A stretch of DNA of 64,000 bases from Papillibacter cinnamivorans DSM 12816 (GTDB taxonomy: Bacteria; Bacillota; Clostridia; Oscillospirales; Oscillospiraceae). Both the position numbers and the translations under genes were made by a program. The stretch covers positions 124,001-188,000 of the forward strand of contig NZ_FWXW01000005.1 of the NCBI RefSeq assembly GCF_900176335.1, written 5' to 3'. The notes under the pieces were generated by a model. The model was not told the DNA's origin. It saw only the letters and a list, made by a program, of their open reading frames with translations, and did no database searches. Below are positions 1 to 8,300 of the stretch, one piece after another (position 1 is the stretch's first letter; every line of letters begins with the position of its first letter).

Positions 1-65
1 CGCAGCCGCTTTTCGTCGCAGAAGGCCTTGAACACAATCGCCTGTTCTTCGTATACCGATGCCAA
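1..65 (-). CDS. ArsR-family-like transcriptional regulator, N-terminal fragment
   Basis: Reading leftward from a TTG start at 65-63, the product begins MASVYEEQAIVFKAFCDEKR and runs off the window edge. The 'FKAFCDEKRL' segment is the typical first helix of an ArsR/SmtB winged-helix repressor ('xxKALSDxxRLxIL'). TTG is chosen because a GAGGTG ribosome binding site (76-71) lies 5 nt upstream. An AT-rich palindrome just upstream (79-94) suits autoregulation by this family. About 21 residues are visible, so the inducer (metal or other) cannot be inferred. Confidence 0.6.
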   Translation of the reverse strand, partial: MASVYEEQAIVFKAFCDEKRL

Positions 66-78
66 TTCATCACCTCAT

Positions 79-94
79 ATCAAAATTATTTGAT
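79..94. promoter_or_regulatory. Candidate ArsR-type operator
   Basis: Dyad ATCAAA-ATTA-TTTGAT with perfect 6-bp arms sits immediately upstream of the regulator start. It resembles the ATCAAATA..TATTTGA type operators known for ArsR/SmtB repressors. Binding is inferred from position and symmetry only. Confidence 0.45.
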
Positions 95-142
95 GTGTTA
101 TCAGTATATGCTTCCGTTTCTATTTTGTCAATCCTGTTTTAA

Positions 143-1264
143 TCATTTTATGCCGTCCGGAATGCCCGGTGTCAGCGGACGGGGATGCGGAATGTTTTTT
201 ACCGCTATCACCGCCAGCTCTTTCAGGATGTCCAGCAAAACCGCTCTGGTTTCCGGGTCGATGTTTTTCACCGCCGTCAGCATCGCCGGAATGCTCTTTT
301 GCCACTCGGCTCCCAGCTCGGCAAAGGAAGACGCGTCGCCGGAGCTCAAAACCGCATACAGCGTGTCTGCAAACACTTCCCGCTGCTCGTTGGAGAGGGC
401 CGCGATCCAGTCGTTCAGCGTGCGGTTGCGGTACTGGGTGCCGACGGAAAGCTGGCGCAGGATATGAAAATCGTCTCCCGCGACGACCCAGGAAAAGGGG
501 TCGTGCTGCAGCAGCCCGAAGCTTTTGCTTTCCACCACGTAGTAATTTTCCTGGTTTTCCAGAAGCATCCCCACAAGGGAGGACTGGGGAATGGTTTTAT
601 GGATGCTGCCGCTGACGCGCCGGAACTCCTCTGTCTGGAAAACGTCGTCCCGAAACCCCGGGCCGTCGTGGGAATAGACTTTCACGATCCGGTCCTGGAC
701 GGAGCGGGAGCACTTCATAGCGGAATAAACCGCAAGATTTCCGCCCTTGGAATGTCCTCCCACGATAAGTTTCCCGGGCCGGCGGGACGCGACGGTCTCC
801 AGATACCGCACCGCGTCCTCCTGGGAAGGCACGGGGCTTAAAAAGGCCATGTTGAAGTCCTCTTTCCAGCCGGTAAAGGTGGAGTCCGTCCCGCGGAAAG
901 CGATATACACCGTCTCCCTGTCGAGATATACGCTCAGGGCGGAAAACTGTTTTTCAAGCCCGGCATCCACCGTGTCGGTGTGACAGCAGACCCGGAGGTC
1001 CCGGTACCGGGGGCTCGCGGCCATGGCGAAGAGCAGCTTTTTGCTGTTTTCGGGATCGTACAGGCCGTAAAACATGGTGTCAAACTGCTCCGCCTGGAGC
1101 AGATCCCGGATTTTCACGGGCTCCGCCCTGTCCCAGGGCCCCGGGACCATAGTCTTGAAATGCAGATAGGAAAGCTGGGACAGGATGAGGCTGTCCACGG
1201 GGTTAAACGGCTTTGCTTCCAGCCTGTTCATCTCGCTTTCCGCGTAGTCAACTATATTGCGCAT
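143..1264 (-). CDS. DUF2974 (Mbeg1-like) alpha/beta-hydrolase family protein
   Basis: A 373-aa protein with the lipase-type nucleophile elbow GHSKG (Ser about 172), preceded by an 'IAFRGTD' oxyanion-type segment (about 121-127) as in class 3 lipase-like folds. The N-terminus ('NIVDYAESE...FNPVDSLILSQLSYL') matches the family DUF2974. No signal peptide or membrane segment is seen, so a cytoplasmic location is likely. The substrate is unknown; members are annotated only as putative hydrolases. It stands alone between the ArsR-like gene and the acyl-CoA dehydrogenase operon, with no obvious operon partner. Confidence 0.8.
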   Translation of the reverse strand: MRNIVDYAESEMNRLEAKPFNPVDSLILSQLSYLHFKTMVPGPWDRAEPVKIRDLLQAEQFDTMFYGLYDPENSKKLLFAMAASPRYRDLRVCCHTDTVDAGLEKQFSALSVYLDRETVYIAFRGTDSTFTGWKEDFNMAFLSPVPSQEDAVRYLETVASRRPGKLIVGGHSKGGNLAVYSAMKCSRSVQDRIVKVYSHDGPGFRDDVFQTEEFRRVSGSIHKTIPQSSLVGMLLENQENYYVVESKSFGLLQHDPFSWVVAGDDFHILRQLSVGTQYRNRTLNDWIAALSNEQREVFADTLYAVLSSGDASSFAELGAEWQKSIPAMLTAVKNIDPETRAVLLDILKELAVIAVKNIPHPRPLTPGIPDGIK

Positions 1265-1403
1265 ATCTTCTCCCCCGCCGTTTTACCGCATGTCATAACC
1301 GCCGCCGGCATTCGATTCCGCCGGAATCTTCCAATATTAATATACGCACACGCAGGCGGCATTCGTCAAGGGAAACCTTAAAACAAATTTCGCAGACATC
1401 CGA

Positions 1404-1444
1404 AAGAATCCGGCGGCCACTTACCACATGGCCGCCGGATTCTT
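1404..1444 (-). terminator. Hairpin terminator after acyl-CoA dehydrogenase gene
   Basis: Perfect 16-bp inverted repeat (AAGAATCCGGCGGCCA at 1404-1419 and its complement at 1429-1444) lies 20 bp beyond the stop codon of the acyl-CoA dehydrogenase gene. The U-tract after it on the minus strand is weak (CTTTCGG). Confidence 0.6.
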
Positions 1445-1463
1445 ATCCTTAAAACCGCGCTTT

Positions 1464-2603
1464 TTATCGGAAGATTTCGCCGGAGATCACCATTTTCATG
1501 ACCTCGGAGGTACCCTCGTAAATTTCGGTAATCTTGGCGTCACGCATCATGCGCTCAACGGGATATTCCTTGGTGTAGCCATAGCCTCCGTGGAACTGGA
1601 CCGCTTTCGTGGTGACGTACATGGCGGTTTCCGAGGCATAAAGCTTGGCCTGGGCCGCGGCCACGGTGCTTGGCAGACCCTTGTCCCGGCAGTCGGCGGC
1701 CCGGTAAATAAGAAGGCGCGCGCAGTCGATACGGGTCTTCATCTCGGCCATTTCAAAAGCCATGGCCTGGAAAGCGCTCAGGGGCTTATTGAACTGCTTT
1801 CTGGTCTTCATGTAGTTCACCGCCTCTTCGAAGGCTCCCTGGGCGATCCCCAAGGCCTGGGACGCGATGCCGATCCGGCCGAAGTCCAGGGCGGTCATGG
1901 CGATTTTGAAGCCTTTACCCACCTGGCCCAGGAGATTTTCCTTGGGGATTGCGCAGTCCTCAAAGACAAGCTCCGTGGCGCAGGATGCGCGGATGCCCAT
2001 CTTGTCTTCCTTTTTGCCGAAGCTGAAGCCGGGAGTGCCCTTTTCGATGATAAAAGCAGTGATGCCCTTGGTACCCTGGGACTTGTCGCTCATGGCAAAG
2101 ACAACGTATACCTCGGCGATACCGCCGCCGGAGATAAATATCTTCGAGCCGTTGATTTTCCAGTGATCCCCCATGTCCACGGCCACGGTCTGCTGCCCCG
2201 CGGCGTCGGTGCCTGCGTTTGGCTCCGTGAGGCCGAAGGCACCGAGCTTTTTCCCGGACAGCAGGTCGGGCAGATATTTTCTTTTCTGCTCCTCCGTGCC
2301 GTACTCCAGAATGGGCCAGCAGCAGAGAGCGCAGTGGGTCTGGACAATGACGCCGTGGGAGGCGCAGACCCTGGACAGCTCTTCAATGGCGATGGCGTAG
2401 GAAATGTGGTCCATCTCGCCCCCGCCGTACTGGGCGGGGAATGGCATACCCATAAGGCCCATCTCGCCGATCTTTTTCATGGTCTCATAGGGGTAGCGGG
2501 CCTCGGCATCCAGCTGCCTGGCGATGGGTTTGATCTCCGCTTCCGCGAACTTGCGGACCAGGTCCCTGATTTCGTTTTGGGTGTCGTTGAGAACAAAATC
2601 CAT
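1464..2603 (-). CDS. Acyl-CoA dehydrogenase (short-chain / butyryl-CoA dehydrogenase-like)
   Basis: A 379-aa flavoprotein of normal family length that should oxidise an acyl-CoA at the alpha-beta bond (or reduce the enoyl-CoA) with FAD. The sequence shows the FAD/substrate signature 'GAFGLTEPNAGTDA' (about 130-145), the C-terminal arginine/FAD segment 'QFHGGYGYTKEYPVERMMRD' and the catalytic-base motif 'IYEGTSEV' (Glu about 363). The start is set by AAAGGAG upstream of ATG 2603. It lies 24 bp downstream of the DUF169 gene and is probably co-transcribed with it from the sigma-54 promoter at 3465. No etfAB, thiolase or crotonase gene is nearby, so the exact substrate is open. It is not necessarily the central butyrate-pathway enzyme. 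Confidence 0.9.
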   Translation of the reverse strand: MDFVLNDTQNEIRDLVRKFAEAEIKPIARQLDAEARYPYETMKKIGEMGLMGMPFPAQYGGGEMDHISYAIAIEELSRVCASHGVIVQTHCALCCWPILEYGTEEQKRKYLPDLLSGKKLGAFGLTEPNAGTDAAGQQTVAVDMGDHWKINGSKIFISGGGIAEVYVVFAMSDKSQGTKGITAFIIEKGTPGFSFGKKEDKMGIRASCATELVFEDCAIPKENLLGQVGKGFKIAMTALDFGRIGIASQALGIAQGAFEEAVNYMKTRKQFNKPLSAFQAMAFEMAEMKTRIDCARLLIYRAADCRDKGLPSTVAAAQAKLYASETAMYVTTKAVQFHGGYGYTKEYPVERMMRDAKITEIYEGTSEVMKMVISGEIFR

Positions 2604-2627
2604 TTTTTCTAACTCCTTTGGTCCGTT

Positions 2628-3389
2628 TTAAAATTCCAGGTAGTGCGGCGGCAGGCCCTCCAGCATGTCCGTCGTAAGGCTGTAGGACGCGATGGGGTAC
2701 CGCAGGCCGTTCTTCGCCATGGCTTCCACGCCCTCGACGGCCCGGACAAGCCCTTCGGGGGTAAAGGTCACCCGCAGCTCCCACTCGCCCACGCCGGCAA
2801 ATTTCTTGTCCGCAAAGCAGGGCAGCGCAAGGCCGGGTTTTCCCGTGAGGAAGGTGTGGGTCCAGGAGTCGGAACAGGTGGATTCGCCTACGAAGGTGAA
2901 GTCCAGCTTCTCGTATTTCACGTACTGATAACCGGCGAAGAGCATGAAGGCCTGAGAGGAGCTGGTATACAATACGCATACGTCGGGCTCCGCGATCCGC
3001 CCCGCCGCGAGGGGGGAAGCCACCAGGGCCACATACTCCGCGGGAACGCATTCCAGGGCCAGGTTGTGAGCCTTGGCGGCCTCGATGTTTTCGAACCAAA
3101 CGTTGTTGAACATTTCGCCGTTGTACCACTTTTCATCCCGCTGGAACATTCCGTGTATGCCCCTGCAGTAATTGGCATGCACATTCCCGCACCTGCAGGC
3201 CACCGTCCAGCCGAACTGCACCGCCTGGCTCACGACAGTGCAGGGGGAAAACCGCTTTTCGTGGATCCTCACCTTTGGGATCGCCTTGAGGTCTTCTTCC
3301 GTTTTGACCCATTTGATGCCGACGGGCGTCTGCATCAGGCGAAGCGATTTATTGAGCCGGTTTACGATCTCTTCCCAGTTATAGCTCAT
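2628..3389 (-). CDS. DUF169 domain protein
   Basis: A 253-aa protein of the DUF169 family, uncharacterised biochemically. It carries the typical N-terminus 'LNKSLRLMQTPVGIKWVKTE' and a Cys-containing stretch ('RFSPCTVVSQAVQFG', 'CRCGNVHANYCRG') that could bind a metal or cofactor. The ATG at 3389 is preferred to further upstream codons because AAAGGAG precedes it and the sigma-54 promoter lies only about 64 nt upstream. It is the first gene of a two-gene operon with the acyl-CoA dehydrogenase, so a role in the same sigma-54-controlled catabolic or fermentative step is inferred. Confidence 0.8.
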   Translation of the reverse strand: MSYNWEEIVNRLNKSLRLMQTPVGIKWVKTEEDLKAIPKVRIHEKRFSPCTVVSQAVQFGWTVACRCGNVHANYCRGIHGMFQRDEKWYNGEMFNNVWFENIEAAKAHNLALECVPAEYVALVASPLAAGRIAEPDVCVLYTSSSQAFMLFAGYQYVKYEKLDFTFVGESTCSDSWTHTFLTGKPGLALPCFADKKFAGVGEWELRVTFTPEGLVRAVEGVEAMAKNGLRYPIASYSLTTDMLEGLPPHYLEF

Positions 3390-3464
3390 GTTAAGTACTC
3401 CTTTTCGTTTACTGTATTGAATATTGTCATCCGTGAGCGCATGGAACTCCTTTTTAGTCAGGGT

Positions 3465-3479
3465 GCAATCGCCGTGCCA
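3465..3479 (-). promoter_or_regulatory. Sigma-54 (RpoN) -24/-12 promoter
   Basis: On the minus strand the sequence reads TGGCACGGCGATTGCA, a perfect match to the RpoN consensus TGGCAYG-N4-TTGCW. Transcription would start near 3453, about 64 nt before the DUF169 start codon. A sigma-54 activator gene lies immediately upstream at 3715-5229. Confidence 0.9.
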
Positions 3480-3512
3480 GATCGGCAAAAGCCTCAAAAA
3501 GCGCAAAAACAG

Positions 3513-3547
3513 TCCGCAACCGGAGGAAAAACCCCTCCGATTGCGGA
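3513..3547. terminator. Long dyad: activator-gene terminator or enhancer element
   Basis: 14-bp arms (TCCGCAACCGGAGG / CCTCCGATTGCGGA, one mismatch) around a 7-nt loop. Read on the minus strand it is followed by CTGTTTTTGCG, so it can serve as an intrinsic terminator for the activator gene ending at 3715. It also lies 34-68 bp upstream of the sigma-54 promoter, so a role as an activator binding site cannot be excluded. Confidence 0.55.
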
Positions 3548-3612
3548 AATTAATTCGATCTTCTGTTTGCGGTGAAACATTCGCGGACATTTTCCGGGCT
3601 AAAGCATACCGG

Positions 3613-3634
3613 TTTGCACCATTTCCGGCGCAAA
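3613..3634. promoter_or_regulatory. Candidate upstream activator site for the sigma-54 promoter
   Basis: Dyad TTTGCACC-N6-GGCGCAAA (one mismatch) about 135-155 bp upstream of the -24 box, the usual distance for enhancer-binding-protein sites. It shares the TTTGC half with a neighbouring 'TTTGCGG' at 3567-3573. Assignment is positional only. Confidence 0.35.
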
Positions 3635-3714
3635 TCCTGCATATCGGACTTTTTCGCTCCATAAACGGCGCATTCATTGAGCTCTTTCCGCTTTTTTGTC
3701 CCAAATATGGCGCG

Positions 3715-5229
3715 TTATTGCCTGATCCCCATTTTCCGCTCCAGCGTCTTCAGGCGTCTTGCGTAGGTCGTGGGCGGAACCCCAAGGCGGAGCGCGGCCT
3801 TCCGCATGCTTTTGCATTCATCCAGAGCCTGCCTCATATATCGGTACTCCGTCTCGTCCATGACCTGCTCCAGAGTCACGCCCTCGTCCAGGCTGCTCCG
3901 CTCCAGGTCCGGCCGGCCGGGGATTTCGAGATCCCGCCCCGCAATCCTGTCGGATTCGCTCATGATGACGGCTTCCTCCAGGACGTTTTTCAGTTCCCGG
4001 ACGTTTCCCGGCCACAGGTATTCCTTTAAAAGCTTGTACGCGTCGCGGCTGAGGGTTTTTTTCATTTTGTAGCGCCGGTTGAGCTGATCCATGAAATACA
4101 TGGCAAGAGGCAGGATATCGTTGGGACGGTCCCGCAGGGGCGGGATCTCCAGCGTGACCACGCTCAGACGGTAAAACAGATCTTCCCGGAACCGCTTCTC
4201 CTGGATCATCTGCCGCAAATCCCGGTTGGTGGCGGAGATCACCCTGACGTTGACCTTCACCGGCCTGCTGCCGCCCACGCGCAGAATCTCCTGCTCCTGA
4301 AGTACGCGCAGCAGCTTGGCCTGCATGTCGTAGGGAAGCTCCCCGATCTCATCCAAAAAGATCGTCCCGTTGTCCGCCGTTTCGAAGAATCCCTTCTTCC
4401 CGCCGGGATTGGCGCCGGTAAAGGCTCCCTTTTCGTAGCCGAAGAACTCGCTTTCAATGATGCTCTGGGCGATGGCCCCGCAGTTTACCCTCACGAAGGG
4501 CTTTTGCCTGCGGCCGCTGACGCTGTGGATGTACTTTGCGAATTCCTCCTTGCCGGTGCCCGTCTCCCCCGTTATGAGGACGCTGGAGTCCACTCCCCCC
4601 ACCTTCCGGGCCCGGTGCAGGACATCCATCGTGGATTTGTCCTTGGCTATGATATCGGTGGGAGACAGAAGCTCCTCCCTGAGCCGCTCCAGTTCGCTCA
4701 GATATTTTTTCGACTTTCTTTTTTCCCGTTCCAGGCTCGATTTCAGGCTCTCGATCTCGTCGATATCCCAGTTGCTACTGACCACCATTTTCAGATCGTT
4801 TCCCGCGAAAACAGGGACACTGGTGGGAACGCCGATTCTTCCCTTCCGCAGCAATTTCTGCTCCAGAACGGCTTTTTCCTTCGTCTGGATGGCAGCCAGG
4901 GTGGAGGATTGGGACATGAGGACCCCCACCAGGTCCTTCACGTTCCGGCCCAGCAGCTCTCCCCTGTCAAAGCCGCTGATCTTCTCGTAGGCGGCATTCA
5001 CTTTGATGATGCTGCCTTCCCCGTCGGTGGCAAAGAGCGGGTTGCTGGAATATTCGACGATCCTGTTGAGCCGGCGGGCGATGCTTCTGGAGCATGCGAG
5101 CTCTTCCTCCAGCTCCTGCCTGCTCAGCCACTCGGGGCTCTCCTCCGGACCGTCTTCCCAGGCGGAGAGCCAGGAGCACTCCAGGCAGTCGTAACCGGTA
5201 TTCTTATGGCCGCATTCGTTGCATATCAT
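3715..5229 (-). CDS. Sigma-54-dependent transcriptional activator (zinc-ribbon-like / PAS / AAA+ / Fis HTH)
   Basis: 504 aa from ATG 5229 (MICNECGHKN), chosen over an earlier ATG because it sits behind a GGGGGTAAGG site and starts cleanly at a domain. In order: a four-Cys motif CxxC...CxxC (residues 3, 6, 15, 18), a PAS sensor (about 55-155), a coiled linker (160-190), and an AAA+ domain with Walker A GETGTGKE (221-228), the sigma-54-contacting GAFTGA loop (268-273) and Walker B FLDEIGEL (291-298). A Fis-type HTH ends the protein ('MRKAALRLGVPPTTYARRL'). It should activate the RpoN promoter at 3465 for DUF169 and the acyl-CoA dehydrogenase. The signal is unknown; the N-terminal Cys cluster may sense metal or redox state. 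Confidence 0.92.
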   Translation of the reverse strand: MICNECGHKNTGYDCLECSWLSAWEDGPEESPEWLSRQELEEELACSRSIARRLNRIVEYSSNPLFATDGEGSIIKVNAAYEKISGFDRGELLGRNVKDLVGVLMSQSSTLAAIQTKEKAVLEQKLLRKGRIGVPTSVPVFAGNDLKMVVSSNWDIDEIESLKSSLEREKRKSKKYLSELERLREELLSPTDIIAKDKSTMDVLHRARKVGGVDSSVLITGETGTGKEEFAKYIHSVSGRRQKPFVRVNCGAIAQSIIESEFFGYEKGAFTGANPGGKKGFFETADNGTIFLDEIGELPYDMQAKLLRVLQEQEILRVGGSRPVKVNVRVISATNRDLRQMIQEKRFREDLFYRLSVVTLEIPPLRDRPNDILPLAMYFMDQLNRRYKMKKTLSRDAYKLLKEYLWPGNVRELKNVLEEAVIMSESDRIAGRDLEIPGRPDLERSSLDEGVTLEQVMDETEYRYMRQALDECKSMRKAALRLGVPPTTYARRLKTLERKMGIRQ

Positions 5230-5392
5230 GACGTCCTTACCCCCAGCTTCCTTTGAGTTTCGCGTCGCTTTGTTTCCGCCGTCCGTCTCTGCCGGTTTTC
5301 TAAGCAATATGATACCACCCATACGCTATAAATAGCAATTCTCTGCGGAATAATACCGAAAACACGGTGTGACCGGGCCATCCGATCCGTCT

Positions 5393-7540
5393 TTACCGCG
5401 CCGTGCCGGCGATCATTTTCCTTTCCAGCCTCTTTCCCAGCCGGCTGAGGATTTCGTTGGAAATGGTTCCCGCCTGCTCGGCCAGGTCGCAGGCGGTGAT
5501 CACGGAGCTTCGGGACCTGCCGATGATAACGGCGACGCCGCCGGGGCGTACGTCCGGAATCCCCGTCACATCCACCAGCGTCTGGTCCATACAGACAGGA
5601 CCCACGATGGGAGCCTCGCAGCCGTTTATCAGGACCCTTCCGACGCCGCAGGACAGCGCGCGGGGGAGCCCGTCGGCGTAACCGACAGCCAAAACGGCAA
5701 TCTGAGTATCCCGGCGGGCAACAAACCGAAGCCCGTATCCCGCGGACTCCCCTTCGTACAGATCCTTGACCAGGGCTATTCTGGCCTTTACGGAAAGCAC
5801 GGGTCTCAGGGACACGGACGAGCTTTCCGTTCCGGCGCGGGTGCTCATCATGCCGTACAGGGCGATCCCCACCCGGGCATACTCTCCCGACAGCTCCGGA
5901 TAGTTCAAAAGCCCGCTGCTTGCCAGCAGATGCGGCCCCGGACAGGCAAAGCCCCGCTCCTTCAGCTGCGAAACGATATCCCGGAAGGCCTGCCCCTGGG
6001 CCAAGGTAAAGGCTTCGTCTTCCGGGGACCGCGTGTCGTCCGCACAAAGGTGGGTGAAGATCCCTTCGATTTTCAGGTTTTTGCATTGAAATATCCGGAT
6101 GATTTCGTCGAGCCTCTCACAGCGCTCCCCCAGGCGGTGCATTCCCGTGTCGACGGCGACATGCACCCTCGTTTTTTTGCCGCAGCCGTCAAGGATTTGC
6201 GCATAGGCGAAGTCCAGCACGGACTGGGTCAATCGGTACCGGCGCAGGAGGCAAAACTGTTCGGGGCAGGTGTAGCCAAGGATCAGGATCTCCCCTTTGA
6301 TTCCTTTTTTCCGAAGCTCAACCCCCTCCCGGACGGAGGCGACGCAAAAGGCGTCGACGCCCATTTCGCTCAGCTCCCGGGAGATCAAAACCGCTCCGTG
6401 CCCGTAGGCATCGGCTTTCACAGCCGGCATGAGCCGGCAGCCGGGGGGCAGCAAAGAGCGGAGCACCGCGACGTTATGGCGCAGAGCATCCCGGTCCAGC
6501 TCGATCCAGGCCCGCCCGGTTTGAGAGTCTTTTTTGCCCGCGCAGACCGGAAGCTTCGCCACGCATGCGGAAAGGAGAAAAGACAACGAGCAGACCGCGG
6601 CATAATGGACCAGGCTGTTTCCCACCAGCACGTCCGTTAGGCTGGCGAGCTTCGATACGCCCCGCACGGCGACGATGCAGAGGGGATGGAGGATATAGAC
6701 CCATTGGGATACCTTCCGCAGGAAGAAAGACGGCTCCGCCCTCCACGAGAGCACAAGGGGAAACAGAAAAAGCATGCACAGGGGCAGCATGGCGTACATG
6801 CTGTCGTGCCTCTGAAGCCCGAAACGGTGCAGAATCAGTCCTTCGGCCGCCATGAGCGCCATGCAGGCGGAAAAACAGACGGCGGCCGCCTTTTTAGGGA
6901 AAAACCGCGGAGAGCGGCCGAACCCAGCGCCCATGGCAAGGAAAACCGGCGCATAAAAAATCCCGTTGCGCGTATAGGAAAACACCCGGAAGCCCGCGGC
7001 GTACACGGAAGAAATCCCGGGCAGGTTCTCGATCACTCCATAATAGCTGTCGCCGAAGAGGCCGGCGGCGTAAAGGACCAGGGAAACCGCCAGCACCCCG
7101 CCGAAGGGCAGGCGGCGGCTCAGGCCGTACACCAGCAGGATGCCGACAATCAGGGCCGGCAGGTACCACAGGTGGTAAAAGGTCCCATCGAACACGATCC
7201 TGCACAGGATGGACAGGGGGCCGATCCCCGCATACTGCCCCGCGTAAACTCCCACGGGCAGATAGATACCGGCGGCAGCCAGGTAAAGCAGGGCGGCCCT
7301 GCCCAAAAAACGCAGCGGGGCGCGGCTGTCCGCGCTCCGCTCAAATAAATACGCGGGCAAAATGAAAAACCCGGAGACCATGAGGAAAAAAGGCACCGCA
7401 ACCCTGGCGGCCACCCTCGTGAGCAGAAAATCCGCCTCGGGGCTGAAGGAAGCAAGGGGCGAGGTGTGGATCGCCACGACCAGAAACGATGCCAGAAGCT
7501 TAAAGCGATCCAGCCCGCCGTACCGTTTGTCAGGCGTCAT
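5393..7540 (-). CDS. vanT: VanT-like membrane-bound serine/alanine racemase
   Basis: 715-aa fusion. Residues about 1-340 form a multi-helix acyltransferase-3-like membrane domain ('GLDRFKLLASFLVVAIHTSP'). Residues 343-715 form a fold-type III PLP alanine racemase domain, with the PLP lysine in 'AVKADAYGHG' (K375) and a 'VGIALYGM' segment. This architecture is diagnostic of VanT, which makes D-Ser in D-Ala-D-Ser glycopeptide-resistance operons; a soluble Alr lacks the membrane domain. ATG 7540 follows a good GGAGGAAAAAAT site and overlaps the vanXY-like gene by 11 bp. The predicted role is to supply D-Ser to the ligase encoded at 8297. Racemisation of Ala as well is possible. Confidence 0.88.
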   Translation of the reverse strand: MTPDKRYGGLDRFKLLASFLVVAIHTSPLASFSPEADFLLTRVAARVAVPFFLMVSGFFILPAYLFERSADSRAPLRFLGRAALLYLAAAGIYLPVGVYAGQYAGIGPLSILCRIVFDGTFYHLWYLPALIVGILLVYGLSRRLPFGGVLAVSLVLYAAGLFGDSYYGVIENLPGISSVYAAGFRVFSYTRNGIFYAPVFLAMGAGFGRSPRFFPKKAAAVCFSACMALMAAEGLILHRFGLQRHDSMYAMLPLCMLFLFPLVLSWRAEPSFFLRKVSQWVYILHPLCIVAVRGVSKLASLTDVLVGNSLVHYAAVCSLSFLLSACVAKLPVCAGKKDSQTGRAWIELDRDALRHNVAVLRSLLPPGCRLMPAVKADAYGHGAVLISRELSEMGVDAFCVASVREGVELRKKGIKGEILILGYTCPEQFCLLRRYRLTQSVLDFAYAQILDGCGKKTRVHVAVDTGMHRLGERCERLDEIIRIFQCKNLKIEGIFTHLCADDTRSPEDEAFTLAQGQAFRDIVSQLKERGFACPGPHLLASSGLLNYPELSGEYARVGIALYGMMSTRAGTESSSVSLRPVLSVKARIALVKDLYEGESAGYGLRFVARRDTQIAVLAVGYADGLPRALSCGVGRVLINGCEAPIVGPVCMDQTLVDVTGIPDVRPGGVAVIIGRSRSSVITACDLAEQAGTISNEILSRLGKRLERKMIAGTAR

Positions 7541-8300
7541 ATTTTTTCCTCCGGCGGGTGACGACGAAGCCGGCGGCATTGTCGCCGGACACCGAAAGCG
7601 GGTCTTCCCCGTCCAGTTCGACGCGCGTATCCGGGCCATCCTCCGCCCTGATATAGGAAATGTCCGCGCTCAGGCCGTCCTTTTCATACAGAAAGCTTTT
7701 TTGTCCGTACGGATACTGCCTGACAAAATCAATATACTCTTCCAGCGTAAAGCCCCGTTCCGCCATGACGGAGGCATGAGGCGCCCCCACGTAGCGAAAA
7801 TGCCACGGCTCGTGGGCGATGCCGGTAACGGCCTCCTTCCCCGCCGGATAACGCTCCACGAAGCCGTAGAGCGCGGCCTGCCGCCGGAAAGACCAGCAGA
7901 CGCCGGAATACGGAAAGGCCGGGCGGATGGGATCCATCTCCGGCTGTTTCAGCCCCAGGTCGACGGCCAGCCCCGTCTGATGCTCGCTGTGGCCGGGCTT
8001 TGCCACATAGTGATCCGTAAACTCCTGCCCGTTTTCCCTCAGCGATCTGACATAAATGTCCCTCTGTTCCCGCTCCGAGCGCCATCCGCTTACGGCGGCG
8101 ATCCGCTTCCAGCCGTCCAGCCCGTCCATCAGCTGCGTGAGCAGAACCGCCGGGCCGCGTGACAGGAGCACTGCGCCGTTTTCTCCTCCCAAAGATACCA
8201 AGGAAGGCCCCATGCCCTGACGCCGGAACGGAAACGAACCGTTCACAAGAACAAGGGTCCCGGAGTAAACGGTTTCTCTCGGGAAAACCGCCGTTTTCAT
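7530..8300 (-). CDS. VanXY/VanY-like D,D-peptidase (M15 family)
   Basis: A 256-aa zinc peptidase with the M15B metal motif 'SEHQTGLAVD' and the catalytic/Zn 'EPWH' motif, followed by 'FRYVG', as in VanXY and VanY. It would remove D-Ala-D-Ala dipeptide or the terminal D-Ala of pentapeptide so that only modified precursors reach the wall. No signal peptide or membrane anchor is seen, which favours a cytoplasmic VanXY-type enzyme over an anchored VanY. Relative to short VanXY proteins it has a C-terminal extension of about 60 residues of unknown role. Its start overlaps the ligase stop (ATGA) and its end overlaps vanT, implying translational coupling. Confidence 0.85.
   Translation of the reverse strand: MKTAVFPRETVYSGTLVLVNGSFPFRRQGMGPSLVSLGGENGAVLLSRGPAVLLTQLMDGLDGWKRIAAVSGWRSEREQRDIYVRSLRENGQEFTDHYVAKPGHSEHQTGLAVDLGLKQPEMDPIRPAFPYSGVCWSFRRQAALYGFVERYPAGKEAVTGIAHEPWHFRYVGAPHASVMAERGFTLEEYIDFVRQYPYGQKSFLYEKDGLSADISYIRAEDGPDTRVELDGEDPLSVSGDNAAGFVVTRRRKKYDA

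Noticed and set aside
1428-2612. 394-codon plus-strand frame opposite the acyl-CoA dehydrogenase
   Set aside because: Shadow of a gene with clear catalytic motifs; no ribosome binding site or homology of its own.
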